Made by a program: the position numbers and the translations under genes. From RGIG5579 sp045544655 (GTDB lineage Bacteria; Bacillota; Clostridia; Oscillospirales; SIG627): DNA of 20,979 nucleotides. A model generated the notes under the pieces. That model did not search any database, was not told the origin of the DNA, and saw only the letters and a list, made by a program, of their open reading frames with translations. Location of the stretch: contig JAZPZL010000078.1 in the NCBI GenBank assembly GCA_045544655.1, positions 1-20,979 of the forward strand, read 5' to 3'. Of this stretch, positions 1-7,743 are shown in pieces (position 1 is the stretch's first letter; each line of letters begins with the position of its first letter).

Positions 1-341
1 GCAATGAGGACCGCAAGGAATCTGCCGTACCACAGAAGCTCACTGCTTCCTGCCGCAATGGTCACCTTCAGGTCAATGTTATTGAAAATATTCATCGAAG
101 CATTTCCGTCTGCCAAAAGGCTGGGCAGATAGTAGATCACGAAGATGAAAAGCATCAGCGGAATACCGCGGATGATCCAGATAAAGATCTTGGTGGGGAT
201 CTTGATGACCTTCAGCTTGCTCATAGAGCAGAAGGCGAATACAAGTCCCAGAGGGATCGCAAGAACCAAGGTCAAGGCAAAAAGCATACAGGTAATGCCA
301 AAGCCAGCCAATAATTCCTGCGTGATTGTCAAAAAGTCCAT
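1..341 (-). CDS. Amino-acid ABC transporter permease, HisM-like (3' end cut by window edge)
   Basis: This is the N-terminal 113 residues of an inner-membrane permease; the gene runs off the left end of the window. The translation begins MDFLTITQELLAGFGITC and continues with a hydrophobic segment (about residues 14-36), a basic loop (SKLKVIK), then IWIIRGIPLMLFIFVIYYLP. The RG(I/T)PL element is typical of the start of the transmembrane domain in polar amino-acid permeases (BPD_transp_1, HisM/GlnP type). The ATG at 341 has an AAAAGGA ribosome binding site about 6 nt upstream. It lies just downstream of an amino-acid binding-protein gene on the same strand, so the two form an importer operon. 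The ATPase gene is presumably beyond the window. The substrate cannot be read from this fragment; a polar or charged amino acid is the family expectation. Confidence 0.88.
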   Translation of the reverse strand, partial: MDFLTITQELLAGFGITCMLFALTLVLAIPLGLVFAFCSMSKLKVIKIPTKIFIWIIRGIPLMLFIFVIYYLPSLLADGNASMNIFNNIDLKVTIAAGSSELLWYGRFLAVLI

Positions 342-370
342 CGTATATCCTTTTCTAAAAGACAGAAAAC

Positions 371-393
371 TGCAAGGCGATAACCGCCTTGCA
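371..393 (-). terminator. Intercistronic hairpin between binding protein and permease
   Basis: A perfect 9-bp stem (TGCAAGGCG with CGCCTTGCA, 5-nt loop) lies in the 78-nt gap between the binding-protein stop and the permease start. Read on the minus strand it is followed by an imperfect T-rich tract (GTTTTCTGTCTTTT). The poor U-tract suggests a partial, read-through terminator. Such hairpins often let the periplasmic or lipoprotein binding component be made in excess over the permease, or stabilise the 3' end of the upstream transcript. The hairpin is seen; the function is inferred. Confidence 0.65.
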
Positions 394-419
394 ATTTTCA
401 CGTATATTGCTCGTTTTAC

Positions 420-1295
420 TTATTTCTGATCTGCAAAATCGGTGATAGCGGTATTCTCAACGCCATACTCTTTTGCAAGCTTTGCAATGATACCGTCCTT
501 TGCAAGCTCTTCCAGAGCGCCGTTTACCTTTGCGGTAAGATCGGAGCCCTTCTTAAAGCCGATTGCGTAGTACTCTGCATCGCTCTCAACCTTTTCAGCG
601 ATCTCCAGACCTGCATAGTCACCCTTGCCAACGTAAGCCTTTGCAAGCTGCTCGTCCAATACGACGAAGTCGACCTGACCCAGGCTCAGCTCCTTCATAG
701 CATCCAGCTGAGAGGTAACGCCCTTCTTGATGGCGCCTTCCAGCTTTTCGGTAAGGAAGGTAGCACCGGCAGAACCGTTTTCAACTGCACCAACCTTGCC
801 TGCGAGGCTCTTGGTATCCTTGATCTCCTTTGCAAGATCAGCCTTTGCAACGATCACCTGCTTGTTGCCCATATAGTTGTAAGAGAAGTCAACCTTGTCA
901 GCACGTGCTACGCCGTCATCGTCAGCAGTGTTTGCGGTAAAGCCGTTCCAGATACAACCGATCACGCCGGAGTTCAGCTCGGTGTACTTCTGATCCCAGT
1001 CGATCTCCTTAAAAAGAACCTTGTAGCCAAGCTTTTCGAATACAGCCTTTGCAAGATCGGTATCAAAACCAACCAGCTCGCCGTCCTTCATATAGTTCAT
1101 CGGCTCGTAAATGGTGTAGCCTACGACAACGGACTTTGCAGCATCCTTGTCATCATCCTTGTTGTCAGCCTCGTCGTTTGCGGGAGCGGTGGCGGTTTCG
1201 CCTTCTGCGGTAGCGGTCTCAGCGGGCTCTGCAGCGCAAGCTGCAAAGGATACCAGCATCAAAGCCGCAAGAATCAGTGCCAAAAACTTTTTCAT
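420..1295 (-). CDS. Amino-acid ABC transporter substrate-binding lipoprotein
   Basis: A 291-residue extracellular solute-binding protein of family 3 (SBP_bac_3). The N-terminus is a lipoprotein signal: a KK start, a hydrophobic core, and FAAC with Cys20 as the lipidated residue. An acidic, low-complexity tether (about residues 21-54, rich in A, E, T, D) follows and probably spans the wall. The binding domain starts near residue 56 (VVVGYTIYEPMNYMKDG). It contains the family signature GFDTDLAKAVFEKLG (about 74-88), a WNGFTAN element, RADKVDFSYNYM, and a second-lobe GSAGATF motif. The ATG at 1295 has an AGAGGA site upstream. It is the promoter-proximal gene of an operon with the downstream permease. 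The ligand is not certain: the fold points to a polar or charged amino acid. The -3 phenylalanine in the lipobox is slightly unusual. Confidence 0.93.
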   Translation of the reverse strand: MKKFLALILAALMLVSFAACAAEPAETATAEGETATAPANDEADNKDDDKDAAKSVVVGYTIYEPMNYMKDGELVGFDTDLAKAVFEKLGYKVLFKEIDWDQKYTELNSGVIGCIWNGFTANTADDDGVARADKVDFSYNYMGNKQVIVAKADLAKEIKDTKSLAGKVGAVENGSAGATFLTEKLEGAIKKGVTSQLDAMKELSLGQVDFVVLDEQLAKAYVGKGDYAGLEIAEKVESDAEYYAIGFKKGSDLTAKVNGALEELAKDGIIAKLAKEYGVENTAITDFADQK

Positions 1296-1342
1296 TGTGA
1301 TTTCCTCTTTTCTTTTTTTGTTGTTTTGGTTTGTTTTACTGT

Positions 1343-1364
1343 TTTAGCAATTTAGTCTGCTAAA
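1343..1364. promoter_or_regulatory. Inverted repeat in the 5' leader of the binding-protein gene
   Basis: Perfect 7-bp arms TTTAGCA and TGCTAAA are separated by 8 nt. The repeat sits about 5-25 nt downstream of the predicted transcription start of the ABC importer operon. It could be an operator for a repressor responding to amino-acid supply, or an RNA hairpin that stabilises the abundant binding-protein mRNA. There is no U-tract next to the stem, so it is not an intrinsic terminator. Confidence 0.45.
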
Positions 1365-1375
1365 GCGATGAAGAT

Positions 1376-1404
1376 ACTATAACACCAAGAACCTCTTTTG
1401 TCAA
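1376..1404 (-). promoter_or_regulatory. Strong sigma-A promoter of the amino-acid importer operon
   Basis: On the minus strand a perfect TTGACA (-35, 1399-1404) is followed by a 17-nt spacer and TATAGT (-10, 1376-1381). An A/T-rich stretch with long A tracts lies directly upstream of the -35 and resembles an UP element. The predicted start of transcription is near 1369, leaving a leader of about 75 nt before the ATG at 1295. Confidence 0.85.
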
Positions 1405-1463
1405 GTGTTTTTTTAAGTTTTTTTTATTTTTTTCCAAAATCACAAAACACTCACGAAAAGCCC

Positions 1464-1492
1464 TTGCAGAACTTCGTTTTTTATAATAGAAT
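1464..1492 (+). promoter_or_regulatory. Candidate promoter for the DUF3810 gene
   Basis: TTGCAG (1464-1469), 17 nt, then TAGAAT (1487-1492). A perfect TATAAT also lies at 1482-1487, but no good -35 sits 17 nt upstream of it. One of these -10 elements is probably used, since the gene starts at 1522 and nothing upstream on this strand could drive it. The exact element is uncertain. Confidence 0.35.
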
Positions 1493-1521
1493 AAGGAAGA
1501 GAAAAAGAAAGGAGGATCCGT

Positions 1522-2628
1522 ATGAAACCGATGAAAAAGCTGCCCCGCTCTCTTGCCGTGTTTTTCCTTGCAGGCTTGGGGATCCTGCTGCTCCTTCCTT
1601 TTTTCATTCTGTTCCCCGACTTTGCGGACTGGTTCACCCGTTATCCCGCAAGCTTTTTCCGATTGCTTCTGGGCGGCGTATCCTCCGTTTTCCCCTTTTC
1701 TCTGTTTGAATGGAGCATCTTTTTCGGAGTTTTATACCTGATCTTTCTTTTGATATTCACGCCTGCGGTGCTTCTTCGGAGAAAAAAGGGAAAGACGGCA
1801 CCGCGCCTTTTTCCCTTTCTGATAACGGTTCCCGTGGTGCTTCTCACGGTGCTGGATCTGTTCGTTTTGACCTTCGCCTCCAGCTATTACCGCCCCTCTC
1901 CCTTGGGAGAGCTTGCACCCGCTCCCGAAACGGTTGAGGCCGAGGACGTATTCTTTGCCCTGGAAAATCTGGTGGATACGGTAAACGAGACCGCGCCGAA
2001 GCTTCCCAAAGAGAAAAACGGCGCAAGCGCCCCCCTCCCCTTGAGCGAGGTAAACGGGCGGGTAAAGGATGCCTGTGACGCCTTCGGTGACCGCAATGCT
2101 TTTTATCAGTCCCGCGGCTACAAGGCAAAGGTCTTCCTTTCATCACCCCTTATGACCTACACTCATATTTCGGGCATTTTCGGATTTTTCACCGGGGAGG
2201 CAAACGTCAATACCAACTACCCCCATTTCATCATTACTCCCTCCCTTGCCCACGAAAGCAGCCACGCCCGCGGGATCGCTCCCGAAAACGAATGCAATTT
2301 TCTTTCCGCCGTGATCTTGATGGAAAGTGACGATCCTTACCTGCGCTACTGCGGAGCCGCCTTTGTACTGGACGATTTTATTTCCGTTTGCCGCAAGCTG
2401 GACCGAGAGCGAACCGAGGCGATCCTGAAGGATCTTGACCCGGTTTTCAGCGCAGATCTTCAGGCGTACCGCGAATTTTTCACCCCTTATCGGAACAGCA
2501 CCGCCGCCAAGGTTGCGGATGCGGCAAACTCCGCCTATCTGAAATCCATGGGGCAAAAAGAGGGCACCGTGTCCTATTCCCGTATTATTCGCCTCACCGC
2601 CGCGTATTTTCGCGAAAAAACGACTTGA
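1522..2628 (+). CDS. DUF3810-family membrane protein with HExxH metalloprotease-like motif
   Basis: A 368-residue protein with three predicted N-terminal membrane segments (about residues 10-32, 62-85 and 96-118) and then a large domain. That domain contains HESSH (His244, Glu245, His248) followed by RG and by Glu257 in ENECNFLSA. The H-E-x-x-H...E arrangement and the flanking HARG...E.NFL pattern match DUF3810, an uncharacterised family with a zinc-metallopeptidase-like signature. The ATG at 1522 follows a near-consensus AAAGGAGG site 6 nt away. It stands alone between the divergent importer operon and the Tex gene, which has its own promoter overlapping this stop codon. Proteolytic activity and substrate are unknown. 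The predicted membrane topology would place the motif domain outside the cell, but that is inferred. Confidence 0.85.
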   Translation: MKPMKKLPRSLAVFFLAGLGILLLLPFFILFPDFADWFTRYPASFFRLLLGGVSSVFPFSLFEWSIFFGVLYLIFLLIFTPAVLLRRKKGKTAPRLFPFLITVPVVLLTVLDLFVLTFASSYYRPSPLGELAPAPETVEAEDVFFALENLVDTVNETAPKLPKEKNGASAPLPLSEVNGRVKDACDAFGDRNAFYQSRGYKAKVFLSSPLMTYTHISGIFGFFTGEANVNTNYPHFIITPSLAHESSHARGIAPENECNFLSAVILMESDDPYLRYCGAAFVLDDFISVCRKLDRERTEAILKDLDPVFSADLQAYREFFTPYRNSTAAKVADAANSAYLKSMGQKEGTVSYSRIIRLTAAYFREKTT

Positions 2629-2653
2629 AAAATTCCGTATTTTGGAGTAAAAT
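2625..2653 (+). promoter_or_regulatory. Sigma-A promoter for tex
   Basis: TTGAAA (2625-2630), a 17-nt spacer and TAAAAT (2648-2653). The -35 overlaps the stop codon of the upstream DUF3810 gene. Transcription should start near 2660, about 30 nt before the tex ATG. Confidence 0.7.
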
Positions 2654-2689
2654 AAACTGTAAAACCCTTGTAAAATGAAAGGATCCCCT

Positions 2690-4843
2690 ATGAACATCAT
2701 TTCTACCCTGTGCAAAGAGCTGAAAATTTCCGAAGAGCGTTGCCTTGCCGTTATTGAGCTTCTCGACGGCGGGAACACCATCCCCTTCATCGCCCGCTAC
2801 CGCAAAGAAAAAACGGGCGCGATGGACGACGTGACCCTGCGAAGCTTTGCGGACCGTCTGGAATACCTGCGAGGACTGGAAAAGCGCCGCGATGAGGTCA
2901 AGTCTGCCATTGAAGAGCAGGGAAAAATGACCGATGAGATCGCCCTGGCATTGGAAAACGCCTCGATCCTGGCTGAGATCGAGGATATTTACCGTCCCTT
3001 CCGTCCCAAGCGCAAGACCCGCGCCTCCGTGGCAAGAGAAAAGGGACTGGAGCCCTTGGCGCAGGTCATCTTTGAGCAGGGCAAGGGCGAGGCAGCCGAG
3101 GTGCTTGCCGAGGAGTATATCAATGAAGAAAAGGGCGTGCTTACCGTTGAGGATGCCATCGACGGCGCGCTGGATATCGTTGCGGAGGACATTTCCGACA
3201 ACGCCGAATTCCGCGGTGAGCTTCGCCGCATAATGACAAAGGAAGGAAAATTCGTCACCCACGCCGTTGAAGGCGCGGAGATCGGCGTTTATTCCATGTA
3301 CGAGGATTTCTCTCAGGAGATCCACGCCATTCCCTCCCACCGCATCCTTGCGGCAAACCGAGGAGAAAAGGAGGAGGTTCTGAAGGTCACCCTGGAGCTG
3401 GGGGATTACGCTCCCCTCTCCTTCCTGCAGAACCGCTTGATCGATCCTGCCTCCACCTACGCCGCTCTGATGGAAAGGGCGATCGAGGACAGCTACCGCA
3501 GACTGATCTTTCCTTCTCTGGAGCGTGAGATCCGCACCGCTCTCACCGACGATGCGGGAGAAAAGGCCCTGGTGCTTTTCTCTGAGAATCTGAAAAATCT
3601 GCTTCTGTGTCCTCCCCTCAAGGGAAAGACCGTTCTGGGCTACGACCCCGGCTACCGCACGGGCTGTAAGCTTGCGGTGGTGGATCCCACGGGCAAGGTG
3701 CTGGATACAGGTGTCATTTATCCCACCAAGCCTTTGGAAAAGACCGAGGAAGCGGAAAAGAAGGTTCTGTATCTGGTTCGCAAATGGGGCGTAGATACCG
3801 TTGCCATCGGAAACGGCACCGCCTCCAAGGAAAGTGAGATCTTTATCGCGGGAGTCATCAAGCGCAACAATCTCTCCGTGAAATATACCATGGTATCCGA
3901 ATCCGGTGCCTCCGTTTACTCCGCCTCCCCCTTGGGCGCGGAGGAATTCCCCGATTTTGACGTGACCCTCCGCTCCGCCGTCTCCATTGCAAGAAGATTG
4001 CAGGATCCTCTGGCAGAGCTGGTAAAGATCGAGCCTCGCAGCATCGGTGTTGGGCAGTATCAGCACGATCTGAAGCCCGCCCGCCTTTCCGAGGCCTTGG
4101 GCGGTGTGGTGGAAAACTGCGTAAACCGCGTAGGAGTGGATCTGAATACCGCCTCCTATATGCTTCTGTCCTACGTGGCGGGCATCGGAAAGGCGGCGGC
4201 AAAGAACATCGTGGCATACCGAGAGGAAAACGGTGCCTTCGACAGCCGCAGTCAGGTGAAAAAGGTGCCGAAGATCGGCGCAAAGGCCTTTGAGCAGTGC
4301 GCAGGCTTCCTCCGCGTTCCCGGTGGCAAGGAGCCTCTGGACAATACGGGTGTGCATCCCGAGAGCTACGACGCAGCAAAAGCCCTTTTGAAAAAATTCG
4401 GTTACGATCCCAAAAAGCTCACCGCAGACGGCTTTGCAGAGCTGGGTAAAAAGTGCGACGAAACGGGCAGAGACGCCCTCGCCCGGGAGCTGGGGATCGG
4501 CAAGATCACCCTGGACGATATCATCCGCGAATTGGAAAAGCCGGGCAGAGATATGCGTGACGACTTTGCACAGCCCATTCTCCGGGACGACGTTCTGGGA
4601 ATGGAGGACCTGAAAGAAGGTCAGGTCTATCAGGGCGTTGTCCGCAACGTGGTGGACTTCGGTGCCTTCGTGGACATCGGCGTGCATCAGGACGGTCTCG
4701 TTCATATTTCACAACTTTCCGATCGCTTCGTCAAGCACCCCTCTCAGGTGGTCAGCGTGGGAGACACGGTAAAGGTAGCGGTGCTGGGAGTAGACCTGAA
4801 GCGCAAAAAAATCAGCTTGACCATGAAAGGAATCAAGGAATAA
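2690..4843 (+). CDS. tex: Tex family S1 RNA-binding protein
   Basis: A 717-residue homologue of Tex/YhgF, a cytoplasmic nucleic-acid-binding protein linked to transcription and RNA stability. The domains appear in the usual order. A helical Tex N-terminal domain comes first (about 1-190, with the conserved TIPFIARYRKEKTG). A YqgF/RNase H-like domain starts near residue 316 (GYDPGYRTG). Tandem helix-hairpin-helix motifs lie at about 485-560 (YVAGIGKAAAKNIVAYRE and KIGAKAFEQCAGFLR), and a C-terminal S1 domain at about 644-715 (GVVRNVVDFGAFVDIG...DGLVHIS). The length is normal. The ATG at 2690 is chosen over one 15 nt upstream because GAAAGGA, 6 nt before it, is the ribosome binding site and the upstream ATG would overlap it. 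The stop directly abuts the next gene's ATG. Confidence 0.97.
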   Translation: MNIISTLCKELKISEERCLAVIELLDGGNTIPFIARYRKEKTGAMDDVTLRSFADRLEYLRGLEKRRDEVKSAIEEQGKMTDEIALALENASILAEIEDIYRPFRPKRKTRASVAREKGLEPLAQVIFEQGKGEAAEVLAEEYINEEKGVLTVEDAIDGALDIVAEDISDNAEFRGELRRIMTKEGKFVTHAVEGAEIGVYSMYEDFSQEIHAIPSHRILAANRGEKEEVLKVTLELGDYAPLSFLQNRLIDPASTYAALMERAIEDSYRRLIFPSLEREIRTALTDDAGEKALVLFSENLKNLLLCPPLKGKTVLGYDPGYRTGCKLAVVDPTGKVLDTGVIYPTKPLEKTEEAEKKVLYLVRKWGVDTVAIGNGTASKESEIFIAGVIKRNNLSVKYTMVSESGASVYSASPLGAEEFPDFDVTLRSAVSIARRLQDPLAELVKIEPRSIGVGQYQHDLKPARLSEALGGVVENCVNRVGVDLNTASYMLLSYVAGIGKAAAKNIVAYREENGAFDSRSQVKKVPKIGAKAFEQCAGFLRVPGGKEPLDNTGVHPESYDAAKALLKKFGYDPKKLTADGFAELGKKCDETGRDALARELGIGKITLDDIIRELEKPGRDMRDDFAQPILRDDVLGMEDLKEGQVYQGVVRNVVDFGAFVDIGVHQDGLVHISQLSDRFVKHPSQVVSVGDTVKVAVLGVDLKRKKISLTMKGIKE

Positions 4844-5995
4844 ATGAAAAACATTTCCTTTAAAACCATCCTCGCCCTTGCCGCAGGAGGCTTTCTCCTG
4901 TATCTGGGCATCCACTATTGGCCCGCCATCGGGAAGTTTCTCGTGGGTCTTTTTGCCGCCGCCCTTCCCCTTTTGATCGGCTTTCTCATTGCGTATATCG
5001 TCAATATCGTAATGAGCTCCTACGAGCGGGTCTTTTTCGGAAAGGCAAAGAAAAAATGGCTCCTCGCCATCAAACGTCCCTTGTGTATGATCACCGCGTT
5101 CCTCTCCTTTTTCGCAGTAGTGGCTCTGGTGATCGGACTCATCATCCCTCAGCTGGTGGAATGTATCCGCCTCCTCGTGGGTATGGTCCCCGACGCCATT
5201 GACCGGACCATCGACTTTTTCGACAAGCATCACCTCCTGTCCAAGGAGGTACTGGCTACGCTGGACGCCATTGACTGGAAAAGCCGCGTGGAGCAGCTGG
5301 TCGACGTGGTCACAAACGGCGTGACCGACGTGGTAGGTCTTGTGATCCAGACCCTGCAAAGTCTGATCTCTGGTGTGATCACCACCTTCCTCAGCTTCAT
5401 CTTCTCCATTTATCTGCTTCTCTCCAAGGAAAAGCTGAAGGCGCAGGCAAGCCGCCTTTGCACCAATTTCCTTCCCGAAAAGCTGTATAAGCGTATTCTG
5501 TACGTAGTCTCCAATCTGAACGTTTCCTTCCGCAAATATCTGATCGGTCAGTGCGCGGAAGCGGTGATCCTGGGGCTTTTGTGCGGCATCGGAATGGCGA
5601 TTTTCGGCTTCCCCTATGCGGCTATGATCAGCACCCTGATCGCCTTTACCGCCCTCATCCCCGTAGCGGGCGCTTACATCGGCGCCTTCGTGGGTGCCTT
5701 TATGATCCTCACCGTTTCCCCCATTAAGGCGTTGTTCTTCCTGATCTTCCTGGTGATCCTCCAGCAGCTGGAAGGCAATCTGATCTACCCCCGCGTGGTA
5801 GGTGAAGCCCTGGGTCTGCCCGGTATCTGGGTATTGGCGGCAGTTACCGTAGGCGGTGGCATCGCAGGCATCGCAGGTATGTTCCTGGGCGTACCCCTGG
5901 TAGCCGCTCTGTACCGTATGCTCCGCGACACGCTGAACGCAAAAGAAGCCGCCGAAGCGGCAAAAAATACGCCCCCCGAAGAAGAGGCCGTATAA
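4844..5995 (+). CDS. AI-2E family transporter (PerM/YdbI/YtvI-like membrane protein)
   Basis: A 383-residue polytopic membrane protein of the AI-2E transporter family (UPF0118). Hydrophobic segments occur near residues 7-25, 30-55, 75-98, 165-190 and in a cluster of helices from about 230 to the end. Family features include the FLSFIFSIYLLLSKEK segment, FRKYLIGQCAEAVILGLLC, the ALIPVAGAYIGA loop, and QLEGNLIYPRVVGEALGLPGIW. Proteins of this family have been linked to autoinducer-2 export, sodium/proton antiport and other roles, so the annotation does not fix the substrate. The ATG directly follows the tex stop (0-nt gap), with an AAGGA site inside the tex 3' end, so the two genes are co-transcribed and probably translationally coupled. 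A strong terminator follows. Confidence 0.92.
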   Translation: MKNISFKTILALAAGGFLLYLGIHYWPAIGKFLVGLFAAALPLLIGFLIAYIVNIVMSSYERVFFGKAKKKWLLAIKRPLCMITAFLSFFAVVALVIGLIIPQLVECIRLLVGMVPDAIDRTIDFFDKHHLLSKEVLATLDAIDWKSRVEQLVDVVTNGVTDVVGLVIQTLQSLISGVITTFLSFIFSIYLLLSKEKLKAQASRLCTNFLPEKLYKRILYVVSNLNVSFRKYLIGQCAEAVILGLLCGIGMAIFGFPYAAMISTLIAFTALIPVAGAYIGAFVGAFMILTVSPIKALFFLIFLVILQQLEGNLIYPRVVGEALGLPGIWVLAAVTVGGGIAGIAGMFLGVPLVAALYRMLRDTLNAKEAAEAAKNTPPEEEAV

Positions 5996-6000
5996 AAACC

Positions 6001-6031
6001 AAAAGGCTTAGCGCAATGCGCTAAGCCTTTT
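6001..6031. terminator. Bidirectional intrinsic terminator
   Basis: A perfect 14-bp stem (AAAAGGCTTAGCGC with its complement) has a 3-nt AAT loop. The A and T tracts at the ends make it work on both strands. It lies between the convergent AI-2E transporter and PAP2 genes and ends 2 nt before the PAP2 stop codon, serving both transcription units. Confidence 0.93.
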
Positions 6032-6032
6032 A

Positions 6033-6587
6033 TTATGCTTTTTTCTCAAATTTCTTCCATAAAAAATCCACGAGCTTTGCCGCAAGGATGGCAAACAAGC
6101 TTCCCAAAATCGCGCCTGCCAGCACGTCGCTGGGATAGTGGACCAGAAGAAACAGCCTGGAAATACAAACGAAAAACGCCAGTACCAAAGCGGCGATCCC
6201 CCACTTTTTGTGGTGAAGCAGAAGCCCCACGGATGCCTCGAAGGAAGCAAGGGTATGTCCCGAGGGGAAGGAATAGTCGGTGCTCATTTCTCCCCAGGCA
6301 AGGCGGTGGGCAAGAGTAGGATCAAAATCGTAGGGGCGGGGCCGTGCAAGAACGTTCTTCAAAACACCGTTTCCCACGATCACACCAAAAAGCAAGGCGA
6401 GACCCATGGTAAAGCCCGCTTTTCTCGTTTTGGGGATCAGCATCAGCACAAGAGACAGGGCGATCCAGAAAATCCCCGCTTCCCCGAAGCTTGTGATGGC
6501 AGTCCAGAACACGTCCGTGGCTTGAGTAGCACCGTCCTGAAGGAGGTGCAAAAAGGAAAGCTCCCATTCATTCAATACGTTCCACAT
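6033..6587 (-). CDS. PAP2 superfamily membrane phosphatase
   Basis: A 184-residue integral membrane phosphatase of the PAP2 (type 2 phosphatidic acid phosphatase) superfamily. All three signature motifs are present. K(x6)RP occurs as KNVLARPRP (Lys77, Arg84, Pro85). PSGH occurs at about 108-111. SR(x5)H(x3)D occurs as SRLFLLVHYPSD, with Ser143, Arg144, His150 (nucleophile) and Asp154. About six membrane helices are predicted, with the active site on the outer face. The family dephosphorylates lipid phosphates such as undecaprenyl pyrophosphate, phosphatidic acid or phosphatidylglycerol phosphate; the substrate cannot be told here. The ATG at 6587 is preferred over a GTG at 6596 because AGGTGA lies 7 nt before it and the start then follows the upstream stop by 1 nt. 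It is the last gene of the three-gene envelope operon. Confidence 0.93.
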   Translation of the reverse strand: MWNVLNEWELSFLHLLQDGATQATDVFWTAITSFGEAGIFWIALSLVLMLIPKTRKAGFTMGLALLFGVIVGNGVLKNVLARPRPYDFDPTLAHRLAWGEMSTDYSFPSGHTLASFEASVGLLLHHKKWGIAALVLAFFVCISRLFLLVHYPSDVLAGAILGSLFAILAAKLVDFLWKKFEKKA

Positions 6588-6588
6588 A

Positions 6589-7743
6589 TTACTCACCTAC
6601 GTTCACACATTCAAAGATCCGCCAGGTGCCGCCGATCTTACGGGCAAAGACGGTCATGGAAAGATTGTCCACGTAATTTTCCCGACCGGTCATTTTAAGG
6701 ATCTGATCGAAGGAAATATGGCAGCAAAGGGTATTTTCATCGAAAAAGTAGAAGTCCTCTACCTTTTCGTTTTTAAAATCGTAGCCGTTGTGATCCCAAA
6801 CGAAGGAGGAGGGATTGCTGGCGGTACTCTTATAGAAATCGGAACGGGTATCGAAATAGGGAGATACCCTGCCGATGCTTCCGTCGTCCTGCATATAGGC
6901 GGCGTATTCCTTAAGTCCCTTCAGAAGTCGGTCGGAAATTGCCTTCTCCACGTCGGCTTCAAAGACGAGACCCGCCTCCCAAACACCGCTTTCCTCGTTT
7001 TTCACGAGAGCGACCTCCTCACCGTTTTCATCCTTTACGGAAAAGGTGGGCTCGGACAAAAGCCCCTGAAAGCGATAGGTGGCAAATTCGATCCCCTTGA
7101 CCCCCTCGGGCAAATGCTCGTTCCAGGTGTGAGGGGTCAGCCCGTCGATCCGCTCGGCGTTGATCGCCTGATCGGAATCGTACAGGGTATAATGGGAGGG
7201 GATGCAGACCTCCGCAGATTTATTTTTCTTCAAAAAGACCTCGAGAGCGGAAAATTCATAGCCGAAAAAGCCCCATTTCCCCTCGGTTTCCTTTTTGGTC
7301 ACGGTAATGGTGGCGATCTTGGTGGAGGGAATTCCCTTTACGCTCATTTCCGCGGTAGCGTCCTTTACGTCCTCTCCCGTTCCCGTAGAAGCGGAAAGAT
7401 CCTCCGGCTCTACCAGAACCACGTTGTACCTGCATACTCCGTCCGTGGTGCCTGCGGAATAATAGCTCATCGCCTTATCCCGTCTCAGCTCGGCAAGGGC
7501 AGCGGCGGCGTCTCCATCCTCCTCCAGATCCCCCTTTTCGTAGCCGGAAAGCTTCAGCACCTCGTCCCATTTCTCGGAAACGAAATACTCGTTGAATACC
7601 GCCTCGACGCTGTGGATGGGCTGACTTTTTTCAAAAGCATCCAGCCAGGAGATCAGAATTCCCGTTCCCAGAACGGAGACAGTCACCAGTACCGCCACGA
7701 AAAGACCGTAGATCATCCAAAAAGAAGTACGCTTCGTTTTCAT
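6589..7743 (-). CDS. Membrane-anchored extracytoplasmic protein of unknown function
   Basis: A 384-residue protein of a family I do not recognise. One N-terminal hydrophobic segment (about residues 10-33) after a short basic start predicts a type II membrane anchor or uncleaved signal, with the rest outside the cell. Two regions look alike in outline: about 45-170 and 260-384. Each begins with a helix containing F or Y repeats and ends in beta strands, the second ending KIGGTWRIFECVNV. That layout is reminiscent of NTF2-like (SnoaL-like) domains, but this is only a guess from pattern. Its ATG overlaps the stop of the phosphodiester glycosidase gene by 4 bp (ATGA), with GGAGG 9 nt upstream. 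Its stop lies 1 nt before the PAP2 start. Tight coupling suggests it assists or scaffolds those two enzymes. Confidence 0.8.
   Translation of the reverse strand: MKTKRTSFWMIYGLFVAVLVTVSVLGTGILISWLDAFEKSQPIHSVEAVFNEYFVSEKWDEVLKLSGYEKGDLEEDGDAAAALAELRRDKAMSYYSAGTTDGVCRYNVVLVEPEDLSASTGTGEDVKDATAEMSVKGIPSTKIATITVTKKETEGKWGFFGYEFSALEVFLKKNKSAEVCIPSHYTLYDSDQAINAERIDGLTPHTWNEHLPEGVKGIEFATYRFQGLLSEPTFSVKDENGEEVALVKNEESGVWEAGLVFEADVEKAISDRLLKGLKEYAAYMQDDGSIGRVSPYFDTRSDFYKSTASNPSSFVWDHNGYDFKNEKVEDFYFFDENTLCCHISFDQILKMTGRENYVDNLSMTVFARKIGGTWRIFECVNVGE

Noticed and set aside
145..429. A 94-codon rightward frame at the left edge
   Set aside because: It lies antisense to the permease N-terminus and the intercistronic hairpin, with no ribosome binding site.
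2594..4705. A 703-codon open frame antisense to tex
   Set aside because: Its translation has no recognisable domain, it lacks a ribosome binding site, and it covers a gene with full Tex domain structure. It is a codon-bias shadow.
6033..6596. GTG start at 6596 for PAP2
   Set aside because: The ATG three codons later is better placed relative to AGGTGA and follows the upstream stop by 1 nt.
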